Notes: generated from the letters alone by a model not told the origin. A stretch of 64,000 bases of DNA from Methylotenera_A sp046594915 (GCA_046594915.1 JBKJRC010000005.1:1-64000); one strand, 5' to 3'. Counted from the first letter of the stretch, positions 7,297 to 17,311 are shown. A program made the numbers and translations.

Positions 7297-9618
7297 CTAA
7301 AGTGCTTTACCTATTTTGCCCGCACGCAAGGCTTCAATTATCTGTTCTTTCGGGCCATCGGCAACCACACGGCCAGAATCAATCACAATGATGCGGCTGG
7401 CTAAATCAAATAATCCAGAGCGATGTGAGATAAGCACCAAGGTTTTACCTTCGGCGGCCGCCATCAAGCGTTTTTTTACCGCATCTTCGGCAGAATGATC
7501 CATCGCACTGGTTGGCTCATCCAGCAAAATAACAGATGGTTTATTGATCAGTGCGCGCGCAATGCCAACGCCTTGTTTTTGTCCGCCAGAAAGCGTTTCG
7601 CCACGCTCGCCCACACTTAAATCAAAACCTTTAGGGTGCGCGTTAATAAATTCATCAATACCCGCGGCGTGCGCAGCCGCTAAAACGGCGGCATCATCGG
7701 CGTGTGGGCTGGTCACCGTTAAATTATCACGCATCGTGCCATAAAATAGATGCGTTTCTTGCTGCACGTAACCAATGCAGCGGCGCAATTCAGCTGGGTC
7801 AACTTGACGCGCATCAATGCCATCAATCAAAATAGCGCCTTCTGTCGGTTGATACAGGCCCAGAATCAGTTTGTGAATGGTAGTTTTGCCAGAACCCATG
7901 CGCCCGAGCAAAGCCACATGTTCACCCGCCTTAATTTTGAATGAGACTTTGGTCAATGCGCTTTCTTCCGCGCCAGGGTAATGAAAGCTCACTTCCCTAA
8001 ATTCGATATCGCCTTTAAAACTAGGACGTGATAAGAAATTGGAATCCTGCGGGCGTTCCACAGGCTTATTCATAATTTCATCCAATGATTGCAAGGAAGT
8101 GGACGCGGTGTGATATTGCGTCAGCAAACCTGCCGTTTGTGAAATCGGCACTAGCGCACGCGACGACAACATGGTGCAGGCAATCAGCCCACCCATGGTT
8201 AAATCGCCATTGGTGACTAAATACACGCCTAATAAAATCAGGCTGATTGAAATTAATTGCTGAATCGCGCTGGACCCATTGTGAATAGACGAAGACAGCA
8301 AGCGCAATTTGCTACCCACTTCGGTTAAATAGGTGGCGCTGTGCTCCCATTTACGCTGCATACCGCCTTCAATTCCCAGCGCTTTAATGGTCTCCAAACC
8401 CACCAAACTCTCAATTAAAGTGGCATTGCGCACTGCACCTGCGCGATACATAGTTTCAGATAACGCATGCATTTTGCTTTGCACGCTAAATGCGTAAATT
8501 AACATCACAAACGCGCCAACAATCACGGGAATCACCATATAGGGTGAAATCCATGCCATCACGATAATAAAAATTATGCCAAAAGGCACATCGATTAACG
8601 TGGTAATGGTGGCAGAAGTAATAAAATCGCGCACACTTTCAAACGAGCGTAAATTGCTGGCGAACGAACCCACCGAGTTAGGTCGTTGTTCCATGCGCAA
8701 ACCCAATACCTGCTCCATAATGCGTGCACTCAGTTGAATATCGATACGCGTGCTGGCCCAATCTAAAAAATAACCGCGCATAGTGCGCAAAATAAAATCG
8801 CCCATCACAATCACCGTAACACCAATTGCCAGCACCCATAACGTTTCTATGGAGCGGTTTGGCACCACGCGGTCATACACATTCATGGTAAAAAGCGGCA
8901 TGGCCAGTGCAAATATATTCACCACAAACGCCGCCACCATCACGTCCCGATAAATGCGTTTATTTTCGGCCAGCGCACCCCAAAACCAATGTCTTAAACG
9001 CACTTTTCCCACGGCGGGCGCGCGTTTATCAAATACATACTTTGGTTTGGTCACAATAAAATAGCCGGCATATTGCACGGCAATTTCATCCAGCGAAACC
9101 ACCACTTCTGCATCGCCCAACTCGGGGTAGATAACCCGCGCCTGGCTTGTTTTTGCGTCGATACTTAATAATTGGCAAGCTTCATCGTTTTGTAACAACA
9201 AAGTGACCGGCAAAAAAACCGAGCGAATTTCATTGAATGGTTTTTTAAAAACAGTCACCGCTAAATTAGCGCGTTCAGCCGCGCGTTTAAACAAGGCGGG
9301 CGTCATTTTGCCATTGCGTAGCGGCAAACCAGCAATCAGCGCATCTTTAGTGGTAGCTATCTGGTGCGTACGACACGCCAGCAACAGGCAGCCAAGCAGT
9401 GCATCGCCGCTATTGACTTGTTGCTGAATCAATTCATCCAGATTTAAATGGATTGGCCGATGAGAGTTAACACTTAAATTGAGGCTATTTTTTAAGTCCG
9501 CTTTCGCGTCAGCTTTTAAGTCCGTCTTCGCCTCGGTTTTTGAGTCAGTTTTAATCTCTGCTGGATTGATAGTATGTTGATTATTAAGGTCGGCATTCTT
9601 GCTATCTAGGCTCATCAC
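7297..9618 (-). CDS. lapB: Type I secretion ABC transporter with C39-like domain (LapB-like)
   Basis: The 773-residue ATPase/permease has a charged low-complexity leader (about 20-50), a C39-like domain (about 55-195), a six-helix ABC transporter domain (about 210-480) and an ATPase domain (about 530-773). Visible ATPase motifs are GRMGSGKTT (Walker A), LSGGQKQG (signature) and VILLDEPTSAMD (Walker B). The C39 region lacks the catalytic Cys at its expected place (GDALLGCLLLA), so it should be a non-cleaving substrate-docking domain, usual for transporters of RTX-type and LapA-type proteins. The substrate is most likely the adhesin at 1-2061. No TolC-like gene is in the window. Confidence 0.92.
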   Translation of the reverse strand: MMSLDSKNADLNNQHTINPAEIKTDSKTEAKTDLKADAKADLKNSLNLSVNSHRPIHLNLDELIQQQVNSGDALLGCLLLACRTHQIATTKDALIAGLPLRNGKMTPALFKRAAERANLAVTVFKKPFNEIRSVFLPVTLLLQNDEACQLLSIDAKTSQARVIYPELGDAEVVVSLDEIAVQYAGYFIVTKPKYVFDKRAPAVGKVRLRHWFWGALAENKRIYRDVMVAAFVVNIFALAMPLFTMNVYDRVVPNRSIETLWVLAIGVTVIVMGDFILRTMRGYFLDWASTRIDIQLSARIMEQVLGLRMEQRPNSVGSFASNLRSFESVRDFITSATITTLIDVPFGIIFIIVMAWISPYMVIPVIVGAFVMLIYAFSVQSKMHALSETMYRAGAVRNATLIESLVGLETIKALGIEGGMQRKWEHSATYLTEVGSKLRLLSSSIHNGSSAIQQLISISLILLGVYLVTNGDLTMGGLIACTMLSSRALVPISQTAGLLTQYHTASTSLQSLDEIMNKPVERPQDSNFLSRPSFKGDIEFREVSFHYPGAEESALTKVSFKIKAGEHVALLGRMGSGKTTIHKLILGLYQPTEGAILIDGIDARQVDPAELRRCIGYVQQETHLFYGTMRDNLTVTSPHADDAAVLAAAHAAGIDEFINAHPKGFDLSVGERGETLSGGQKQGVGIARALINKPSVILLDEPTSAMDHSAEDAVKKRLMAAAEGKTLVLISHRSGLFDLASRIIVIDSGRVVADGPKEQIIEALRAGKIGKAL
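9481..9560 (-). repeat. Imperfect tandem repeat coding a Lys/Asp/Ala-rich leader in lapB
   Basis: Near the start of the lapB-like gene, imperfect units of about 24-27 bases encode a run of T-D-S-K, T-E-A-K, T-D-L-K, A-D-A-K and A-D-L-K steps. This charged, disordered leader precedes the C39-like domain and is not a family feature I know. Such repeats can change in copy number between strains. Confidence 0.6.
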
Positions 9619-9987
9619 ATCAACCTGTTAAATTATGTACTTAATGTAATGTATCAACATTTGGTCAATTCTACAATTATTACCAGTCTTAATCATTCAA
9701 ATTGAGCTTCATTTGTGCCAAAATTAACATAAATAAATCAGTTAAGATGCTAACTTAAAGTATATTGATGCCAAATATTGTCTTGAGTGATTGCGTCAAC
9801 ATTGTAAAACGCTTAGCCTAATACATCATTAGCTAGGTTTGTAAAACAAAACCAAATTGGTTGTGTATAGAGAAAATAGTTTAAATAATAATTTTACTTA
9901 AACCGACTGCAAAATCTGCAATCGCCTCTATTATAAGTCTATAGTAGCTACCTAAAAATAGCCGTTTAATTTAAAGTAATACTAAAT
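9619..9987. other. Divergent spacer between lapB and the large sensor gene
   Basis: This 369-base AT-rich spacer lies between the divergent lapB-like operon and the 1838-codon sensor gene. It must contain both promoters, but I see no strong sigma-70 pair, no clear palindrome and no small gene with a ribosome binding site. Confidence 0.4.
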
Positions 9988-12900
9988 ATGGGTTTGTGTA
10001 AAAAAAATTGCTTTAAATTCACCGGCAACAGCATTGTTTTCTTAATGTTAACACTTTTATCCTGTGTATTTTATAATGTACAGGCACAAGTAAATGTTAG
10101 CAAAAACAATCAGTTGCAAGAGGTTAAGTTACAGCTAAAATGGAAACACCAGTTTCAATTTGCAGGCTATTACGTAGCGCAAACCAAAGGCTTTTACGCA
10201 GCCGAAAATCTCAAAGTAGACATTTTACAAGGCGGTTTAAATAAGTCCGCCACGGATATTGTCGCCGCTAATCAAGCCCAATATGGCATTGGCGATTCTG
10301 AAATTCTGCTGGATTTTGCCAAAGGCAAACCTTTTGTTGTGATCAGCGCCTTATTCCAGCATTCGCCTTATATTTTACTCAGTCGTGATGATTCGCATAT
10401 TCAAGCACCTTCCGATTTAATCGGCAAGCGGGTGATGCTGGGCGATAACCAAGGTGCTGAGGAGTTTAAAGCCATCATTAAAAATGAAGGCATTGCGCTG
10501 GGTAACATAAATATTGTCACGCACTCTTGGAATTTGCAGGATTTAATTGACCGCAAAGTCGATGCAATCTCAGCTTATATTACAGCCGAACCCAACTATC
10601 TGCGTGCGCAAGGCATTAAGCCTGGCATTTTGCACAGCACTAATTACGGCGTGGATTTTTACGGCGATACTTTATTTACCACGCGCCAGGAAGTGCAAAC
10701 CCACCCCAAACGCGTGGATGCATTTTTAAGAGCCACGCAAAAAGGCTGGGCGTATGCGCTTAATCATAAAGCAGAAGTGGCGGATTTGATTCTGAACATG
10801 GATGGCGTGCGCGAACGTGGCATTACGCGCGAAATTTTGCTAAACGAAGCGCGTGATATGGAGCCGCTGATTCTGTCTGATTTGATTGAAATAGGCCATA
10901 TTAATCCTGGTCACTGGCAGCATATTGCCAACGAATTAGCCAAGCTTGGTTTGGTCAAACAAGATCTGGATTTAACCGGTTTTATTTATCAACCCATTAA
11001 ACCGTCACCGACTTTTTCCAAAAAAACCCTATTGATTGCCAGTTTTTTAGGCCTTATCGCGCTATCAATCCTCGCTATCTGGACGTTTAAAACGCGTCAA
11101 AGAATGCGCATCAGCGCACAAAAGCTGAAGATTGAAACCGCGCGGCGCCAGCAAACTGAAATGGAACTTGTCGAGGCGCAATCCCGTGTTAACGAAATGT
11201 TTAAGTCAACTGCGGCAGGCATCGCCATTGCTGATACAAATGGGCGTTACGTGATGGCGAACAACGCTTACTGCGAAATGTTGCAATATAGCGAATCAGA
11301 ACTAAAAACCACCGATTTTTACGCGTTAACTCCGCCAGAAGACCGTCTTAATAATGCACAAAAAGTGCAGCAGTTGCTAGATGGCGAAATCAACAGTATT
11401 ACTGTTGAAAAGCGTCATGTTAAAAAAGATGGCGAAATTATATGGGTACGTGCCAGCGTTACGCCAATGCATTCAGCAACAGGTGAAATTACCAATATAA
11501 TTTCGGTTTGCGAAAATATCGATAAGCAAAAGGCCCTTGCCGATAAGCTTAAACGCAGTGAAGAGTTATTACAGCTAGCCAGCCACCTTGCGCATATGGG
11601 TGGCTGGGATTTAGAGCTAAAAAATAGGCAGATGACTTGGTCGGATGAAGTGTCGATATTGCATGATATGCAACCTGGACATTCTGTCACGCTTGAAGAA
11701 GCCAGCAATATGATTGCGCCGCAATGGCGCGATTTATTGAAAACCAGTTTGGATGAATGCATTGCCACTGGCAAGCCATATGATTTAGAGTTTCAAAAAG
11801 TGACCGCTAAAAATCGTTCTATTTGGGTTCGCTCTGTGGCGCAAGCTGTTCGCAATGAAGCTGGTGAAATTGTGCGCATACAAGGTGCGTTTCAAGACAT
11901 TTCTAATTATAAAAAACTGGAAATATTCAATCAAAAACAATCGTTAATTTTAGAAAAAATCGCCTCTGGTGTCAGTTTAAAAGCGGTGTTAGAACAATGC
12001 GTGCAACTGATTGAAAATCAATATCCCACGCTAATTTGCATGGTTAATTTGTTGGACGAAAGTGGTCGATATTTAAAAACCGGCACTTCAAAAAGCCTGC
12101 CAGCCGAGTATGTTAAGGCAATTGACGGTGTAGAAATTGGCCCAGCTGTCGGCTCTTGCGGCACCGCCGCTTTTGAGCAGCGCGAAGTGATTGTAAGCGA
12201 TATTGCAACGGATGCATTGTGGCAAAACTATAAGCAATTTGCGCTTAAACATAACCTGCTGGCTTGCTGGTCGCTGCCGGTTTTTTCTAGCAAAGGCCTT
12301 GTGATTGGCACTTTTGCCGCGTATTCAACACAAATTGCTACCCCGCTTAAAGAAGAAATCGAGCTGATTCGTTCGATTAGCAAAACCATTGGCATTGCCA
12401 TTGAAAAAGATAAATCCTCTGAGCAAATCCGCCTGCTGCAATCGGCTATTTCAAGGTTGAATGACATTGTGCTGATTACTGAAGCCGAATCGATTAATCA
12501 AACTGGCCCAGTCACAGTATTTGTAAACGATGCATTTGAGCAGCGCACAGGCTACCGCCGAGATGAAATTATCGGCAAATCGCCACGTATGCTGCAAGGC
12601 CCAAAAACTGACAAAGTCGAGTTAAAACGCATTCACGATGCGTTAGAAAACTGGCAGCCAGTGCGCGCCGAGCTAATCAATTATAAAAAGAACGGTGAAG
12701 AATTTTGGATTGATCTGGATATTGTGCCGATTAATAATGCGGCTGGCTTATATACGCACTGGGTTGCAGTAGAACGCGATATTACCAAACGCAAAGCGAC
12801 TGAATTAGAAACCACAAGGCTTAACCGTGCGCTACGCATGCTAAGCGCTTGCAATGACAGGCTGGTGCGCATTAAGGATGAAACCCAACTGATTCATGAG

Positions 12901-15504
12901 ATTTGCCAGTTAGCGGTTGAAGTTGGCGGCTATAGCATGGCGTGGGTGGGTTATGCGCAGCACGATGCACATAAATCCATTATACCTGCTGGCAGTTTTG
13001 GTAGTGAGGGCGATTTTCTAAATCAATTAAACCTGGGCTGGGCAGAAAATAATCCGCGCGGCTTAGGTCCTGGTGGCAAAACGATTCGTGGTGGTAAAAC
13101 AATCACCGTAGACGAGCTGGCAAAAGACCCCACTTATCCAGCCCTAAAAGAAGCCACACAAGAAGGTTATTTAAGTCTTGTTTGTTTACCGCTCTTGAAT
13201 GATGGGCGATGTTTTGGGTTTTTAGCGATGTATAAGAAAGTTGCGCTTAACATTACAACTGAAGAACTTAAACTTTTGGAAGATATGGCCGATGATCTTT
13301 CTTTTGGCATATTGAGCATTCGCGCCAAAGCTGAGCAAGAGAGATTGCAGGCTGCAGTGATGCAGGTCGCATCCAGTGTGTCGATGACTACCAATAATCA
13401 GTTTTTTGAACAACTGGTTCAAAACATGGTGACTGCGTCTGATGCAGATGCTGGTTTTATTGCTTTATTGATGCCGGATGAACAGTTGCAAGCTCGTACT
13501 ACAGTCGCCATTGCAGACAATAAGCTAATAGAAAATTTTACTTACGATGTGGGCAGCAGCCCTTGTAATCATTTGCTTCGGTCAGAACATTTTATGCTGT
13601 CCAACGCATCGGTAGAATGTTTTCCGTCTCAAACCATGTTATCACTGGGCATGAAAGATTATATTGGTCAACGCTTGGTGAACAGCAGAGGCAAAATCAT
13701 CGGCATGATTTTTGTGATGAAACGTGACATTTTTAAACAAGATGTTTTTACAGTTTCTACCCTTAAAATATTTGCAACCCGTGCCGCGGCAGAAATCGAA
13801 CGTCAAGATTACGACAGACACTTAAGCGAGCAAGCATCGTTGTTAGACAAAGCGCAGGACGCGATTATTGTGCGCGACATGGATTACCGCATACGATTCT
13901 GGAACAAAGGCGCAGAGCGGCTGTATGGCTGGACTGCAGAAGAGGCGTTGGGGCAATCCATTGTCGATTTAACCTATTTAAACCCAGCAGATTTTTTTGA
14001 ATCGGATGAAAAGTTACTCAAAACAGGCGAATACAGCAATGAAGTGATTCAAAAGCGCAAAGATAAAACCCGATTATTTGCCGAAGTGCGCTGGTCTTTG
14101 GTCAAGGATGATAAAGGTCAACCGCTTTCGGTGCTGTGTATTAACACCGACATCACACAACGCAAAGCGGCGGCAGAAGAAATTCAGTACATGGCGTTTT
14201 ATGACGCGCTAACCAATTTGCCGAATCGTCTTTTATTGCAGGAAAGGCTGAAACACGCCTTAACCAGCAGTATTCGCAATAACAGATACGGCGCAATATT
14301 ATTTATCGATATTGATAACTTTAAAACCATTAACGATACGATGGGCCATGCGGCAGGCGATATTTTATTGCAGAATATTGCAAAACGCTTACTAGAAAAT
14401 ATCCGTGATAGCGATACCGTCTCCCGATTAGGTGGCGATGAATTTATTATCATGCTGGAAGAATTAAGTACGGATTTAACGGAAGCTGCTGTACAAACTA
14501 AACTAGTTGGCGAGAAATTAATTCAGCTGTTTCAAGAACCGTTTGATGTGGGTAATCAAAAATATTACAGCAGCCCCAGCATCGGCATCACTTTATTTAA
14601 AGACGATAATCAATCCGTTACAGATTTACTCAAGCAGGCTGACCTTGCCATGTATCAAGCCAAAGCGGCTGGACGTAATGCATTGCGATTTTACGACCCA
14701 CAAATGCAAGCTACCGTTAGCCGCCGAGTAGAAATAGAAGCTGATTTGCGTGACGCGCTTAAAAATAACGAATTTTTGCTGCATTACCAGCCGCAAATGG
14801 ATTCAGCAGGCCAATGCATTGGTGCAGAAGCGTTATTGCGCTGGAACAATGCCATTAAAGGCATGATTTCGCCTGCCCAATTTATTCCGCTGGCTGAAGA
14901 AACCAGGCTGATTTTACCGATTGGCGAATGGGTGCTGAAAACCGCCTGCGAGGCGTTGGTTAAATGGGAAAAAATGCCCGAAATGGCTAATCTGCAACTA
15001 GCGGTAAATGTCAGCGTGCATCAGTTCCGCTTAACCAATTTTGTAGAGCAAGTTTTAGCCATTGTGCAATCTACCGGCGCCAACCCTGCCCGATTAAAAC
15101 TGGAGTTAACCGAAAGCTTGTTTGTGGAAAATGTAGAAGATATTATTGCTAAAATGACCGCCTTAAAAGCACAAGGTATTGCATTCTCGCTGGATGATTT
15201 TGGCACTGGCTATTCGTCACTTTCTTACCTGAAACGTTTGCCATTAGATCAGCTTAAAATCGACCAATCGTTTATTAGAGATGTATTAACCGATACCCAC
15301 GATGCAACTATTGCGCGCAGCATTATCACACTTGGGCAAAATTTAGGGCTGGCAGTGATTGCAGAAGGCGTAGAACTTTTGGAGCAAAAAGAATTTTTAT
15401 TAAGCGAAGGCTGTCACTTCTATCAAGGCTATTATTTCAGCAGACCATTACCGATGAGTGAGTTGGAAAACTTCATTAAAAATAAGAAAATTCATCAAAA
15501 GTAA
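9988..15504 (+). CDS. Membrane NMT1-PAS-GAF-GGDEF-EAL sensor, bifunctional c-di-GMP enzyme
   Basis: The 1838-residue protein starts with a signal segment (about 15-34), followed by an NMT1/THI5-like periplasmic binding domain (about 40-330; KWKHQFQFAGYYVA, then GFYAAENL), a membrane helix (about 346-366), PAS (about 400-520), PAS (535-655), GAF (660-800), PAS (811-935), GAF (944-1110), GAF (1125-1275), PAS (1281-1395), GGDEF (1400-1565) and EAL (1580-1830). The GGDEF motif (1482-1486) is intact, with an RDSD inhibitory site five residues before it. EAL is intact (1614-1616), as are ELTES, DDFGTGYSS and KIDQSF. It can plausibly make and degrade c-di-GMP in response to a small pyrimidine- or thiamine-like ligand plus cytoplasmic cues. 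The ligand is unknown. It lies next to the Lap locus. Confidence 0.9.
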   Translation: MGLCKKNCFKFTGNSIVFLMLTLLSCVFYNVQAQVNVSKNNQLQEVKLQLKWKHQFQFAGYYVAQTKGFYAAENLKVDILQGGLNKSATDIVAANQAQYGIGDSEILLDFAKGKPFVVISALFQHSPYILLSRDDSHIQAPSDLIGKRVMLGDNQGAEEFKAIIKNEGIALGNINIVTHSWNLQDLIDRKVDAISAYITAEPNYLRAQGIKPGILHSTNYGVDFYGDTLFTTRQEVQTHPKRVDAFLRATQKGWAYALNHKAEVADLILNMDGVRERGITREILLNEARDMEPLILSDLIEIGHINPGHWQHIANELAKLGLVKQDLDLTGFIYQPIKPSPTFSKKTLLIASFLGLIALSILAIWTFKTRQRMRISAQKLKIETARRQQTEMELVEAQSRVNEMFKSTAAGIAIADTNGRYVMANNAYCEMLQYSESELKTTDFYALTPPEDRLNNAQKVQQLLDGEINSITVEKRHVKKDGEIIWVRASVTPMHSATGEITNIISVCENIDKQKALADKLKRSEELLQLASHLAHMGGWDLELKNRQMTWSDEVSILHDMQPGHSVTLEEASNMIAPQWRDLLKTSLDECIATGKPYDLEFQKVTAKNRSIWVRSVAQAVRNEAGEIVRIQGAFQDISNYKKLEIFNQKQSLILEKIASGVSLKAVLEQCVQLIENQYPTLICMVNLLDESGRYLKTGTSKSLPAEYVKAIDGVEIGPAVGSCGTAAFEQREVIVSDIATDALWQNYKQFALKHNLLACWSLPVFSSKGLVIGTFAAYSTQIATPLKEEIELIRSISKTIGIAIEKDKSSEQIRLLQSAISRLNDIVLITEAESINQTGPVTVFVNDAFEQRTGYRRDEIIGKSPRMLQGPKTDKVELKRIHDALENWQPVRAELINYKKNGEEFWIDLDIVPINNAAGLYTHWVAVERDITKRKATELETTRLNRALRMLSACNDRLVRIKDETQLIHEICQLAVEVGGYSMAWVGYAQHDAHKSIIPAGSFGSEGDFLNQLNLGWAENNPRGLGPGGKTIRGGKTITVDELAKDPTYPALKEATQEGYLSLVCLPLLNDGRCFGFLAMYKKVALNITTEELKLLEDMADDLSFGILSIRAKAEQERLQAAVMQVASSVSMTTNNQFFEQLVQNMVTASDADAGFIALLMPDEQLQARTTVAIADNKLIENFTYDVGSSPCNHLLRSEHFMLSNASVECFPSQTMLSLGMKDYIGQRLVNSRGKIIGMIFVMKRDIFKQDVFTVSTLKIFATRAAAEIERQDYDRHLSEQASLLDKAQDAIIVRDMDYRIRFWNKGAERLYGWTAEEALGQSIVDLTYLNPADFFESDEKLLKTGEYSNEVIQKRKDKTRLFAEVRWSLVKDDKGQPLSVLCINTDITQRKAAAEEIQYMAFYDALTNLPNRLLLQERLKHALTSSIRNNRYGAILFIDIDNFKTINDTMGHAAGDILLQNIAKRLLENIRDSDTVSRLGGDEFIIMLEELSTDLTEAAVQTKLVGEKLIQLFQEPFDVGNQKYYSSPSIGITLFKDDNQSVTDLLKQADLAMYQAKAAGRNALRFYDPQMQATVSRRVEIEADLRDALKNNEFLLHYQPQMDSAGQCIGAEALLRWNNAIKGMISPAQFIPLAEETRLILPIGEWVLKTACEALVKWEKMPEMANLQLAVNVSVHQFRLTNFVEQVLAIVQSTGANPARLKLELTESLFVENVEDIIAKMTALKAQGIAFSLDDFGTGYSSLSYLKRLPLDQLKIDQSFIRDVLTDTHDATIARSIITLGQNLGLAVIAEGVELLEQKEFLLSEGCHFYQGYYFSRPLPMSELENFIKNKKIHQK

Positions 15505-15615
15505 GATTGCAAAACAGGGTTATATAATAAGATTGTGTTCGATCAGCCTTATTTTTAAATCATTAACGTAGGTTAATCTTATTGCGCAAGTAAATACCTT
15601 TAAGAAAGCACCATA

Positions 15616-17013
15616 ATGACGCAAAACTCAACTGATTACGAAGCAAAACGTATAGCGGCTGTTTTAAATGCCGATATCTTAGACACGGCATCTGAATCCG
15701 ATTATGACGAGCTGGTAAAGCTGGCTGCCATGATATTTCATGTGCCAATATCCACCGTGACTATTGTAGATTCGCATCGGCAATGGTTTAAAGCGGCTAT
15801 TGGACTTGCTGTAACTGAAACCGATAGAGATATTTCTTTTTGCACCCACGTTGTCGATCAAAACAAACATCTAGTGGTTGAAAACACCAGAGAAGATGCA
15901 CGCTTTGCTAATAATCCATTCGTGTTACATGAGCCAAACCTTGGTTTTTATGCTGGCGTGCCTTTGCGCACCGCCGAAAATCACGCGATTGGCACATTTT
16001 GCATCATGGATAAAAATCCGCGCAAATTTTCTGCTACAGAACTTAAAACGCTTAGAGCGCTGGCTAATCAAGCCATGAAATTATTAGAGTTACGCATAGA
16101 ACGTAAAAAGTTGCTTGAAAGTGAACAACGCTGGAAATTTGCCTTAGAAGGTGCTGGTCACGGCGTTTGGGACTGGAAAATCAAGGCAGATGAAATTACT
16201 TTTAATAAAAAATGGTTAGAAATGCTGGGCTATACAGAAAGTGATTTGATTAATAATTTTGAAACGTATCGTCAAATGGTGCATCCAGAAGACATTGATA
16301 CGCTTTTAGAGAAATTAGATAGCTATCTGCATAAAAAAACCGATACCTATCGCGTAGAACTTAGGTTGCGGTGCAAGGATAAAAGCTGGAAATGGATATT
16401 AACCAGAGGCATGATTGTTGCCTGGGATGCGGACGGTACGCCACTGCAAATGATTGGCACGCATACTGATATCTCAATCAGAAAGCAATCAGAAGAAATC
16501 GCTTGGAGACAGGCAAATTTGGATTCTTTAACTAGCTTACCGAATCGCCGCATGTTTTTTGATTGCCTGGGAAAAGAGATTAAACGCAGCGAGCGTTCTC
16601 ATCAGATTTTTGCGCTAATGTTTATCGATCTAGATGGCTTTAAGCTGGTTAACGATAGTTTTGGACATCAAGTTGGCGATCAGTTATTAATCGAAGTTTC
16701 ACGGCGGCTTAACCACTGCATTCGCGCGTCTGACACGGTGGCCAGATTAGGCGGTGATGAATTCACCGTTTTAGTCAATAGCATTGCCGAAGAATCAGAT
16801 GCTGGAATCATCGCCGATAAAATTTTAATTGCGCTAAACCAGCCGTTTATTTTAGACGGTAATCACGTTCAATTATCTGCCAGCATCGGCATATCCATTT
16901 ATCCGCAGCACGGTTTGGATGCAGATTCTTTGGTAAAAAAAGCCGACAGCGCGATGTATGTGGCAAAAGACCAAGGCAAAAATGCCTGGAAGCTGTTTAA
17001 TTTTGTTAATTAA
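15616..17013 (+). CDS. GAF-PAS-GGDEF diguanylate cyclase
   Basis: The 465-residue cytoplasmic protein has a GAF domain (about 22-155; SFCTHVV and GFYAGVPLRT are typical), a PAS domain with PAC-type end (about 170-290) and a GGDEF domain (about 295-460). GGDEF is intact at residues 379-383, and RASD five residues upstream is a product-inhibition I-site. There is no EAL domain, so it should only synthesise c-di-GMP. It follows the large sensor by 111 bases on the same strand and may share its transcript. With LapD it forms a c-di-GMP set beside the adhesin genes. The signal it senses is not evident. Confidence 0.9.
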   Translation: MTQNSTDYEAKRIAAVLNADILDTASESDYDELVKLAAMIFHVPISTVTIVDSHRQWFKAAIGLAVTETDRDISFCTHVVDQNKHLVVENTREDARFANNPFVLHEPNLGFYAGVPLRTAENHAIGTFCIMDKNPRKFSATELKTLRALANQAMKLLELRIERKKLLESEQRWKFALEGAGHGVWDWKIKADEITFNKKWLEMLGYTESDLINNFETYRQMVHPEDIDTLLEKLDSYLHKKTDTYRVELRLRCKDKSWKWILTRGMIVAWDADGTPLQMIGTHTDISIRKQSEEIAWRQANLDSLTSLPNRRMFFDCLGKEIKRSERSHQIFALMFIDLDGFKLVNDSFGHQVGDQLLIEVSRRLNHCIRASDTVARLGGDEFTVLVNSIAEESDAGIIADKILIALNQPFILDGNHVQLSASIGISIYPQHGLDADSLVKKADSAMYVAKDQGKNAWKLFNFVN

Positions 17014-17311
17014 TTTAATCTTGATTAATGAATGATTTTTTTAAGCTAAAAAACTGGTTAACTTAATCTGGTTAAGTTATTTGGTTAACTTGGCAGAACA
17101 GAAATCACAATTAACTTAAAAATTAAGTCTAAAAACACAATTAAATATCAAACCAATTGTTTTAATTGATCATTTTTTGGTGCAATAGCCATACCAACAA
17201 GATGATTTAAATTTACGATACTGTGAATTATTTAACTAACTAGGTCATTTTTCGTGGATTGTAATTTGAAAGGCTATTTACCCTCCGTGTTCGCTCAATA
17301 TTTTGCTTTAA
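17014..17311. other. AT-rich spacer with repeated GGTTAACTT words
   Basis: This spacer separates the convergent diguanylate cyclase and MORN-repeat genes. No ORF with a ribosome binding site is seen. It contains the short repeat at 17054-17094, and AACTTAA/TTAAGTT arms that can form a small hairpin (17059-17079). Confidence 0.5.
17054..17094. repeat. Three near-identical 14-base units (CTGGTTAACTTAAT type)
   Basis: Units at 17054-17067, 17068-17081 and about 17082-17094 share TGGTTAA(C/G)TT. Units 1 and 2 also form an inverted pair. The same GGTTAACTT word recurs in other spacers of the window, for example 20740-20772 and 55120-55135. Confidence 0.6.

Noticed and set aside
15507..15528. TTGCAA and TATAAT before the 465-residue cyclase
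   Set aside because: The two hexamers are only 10 bases apart, too close for a sigma-70 promoter.
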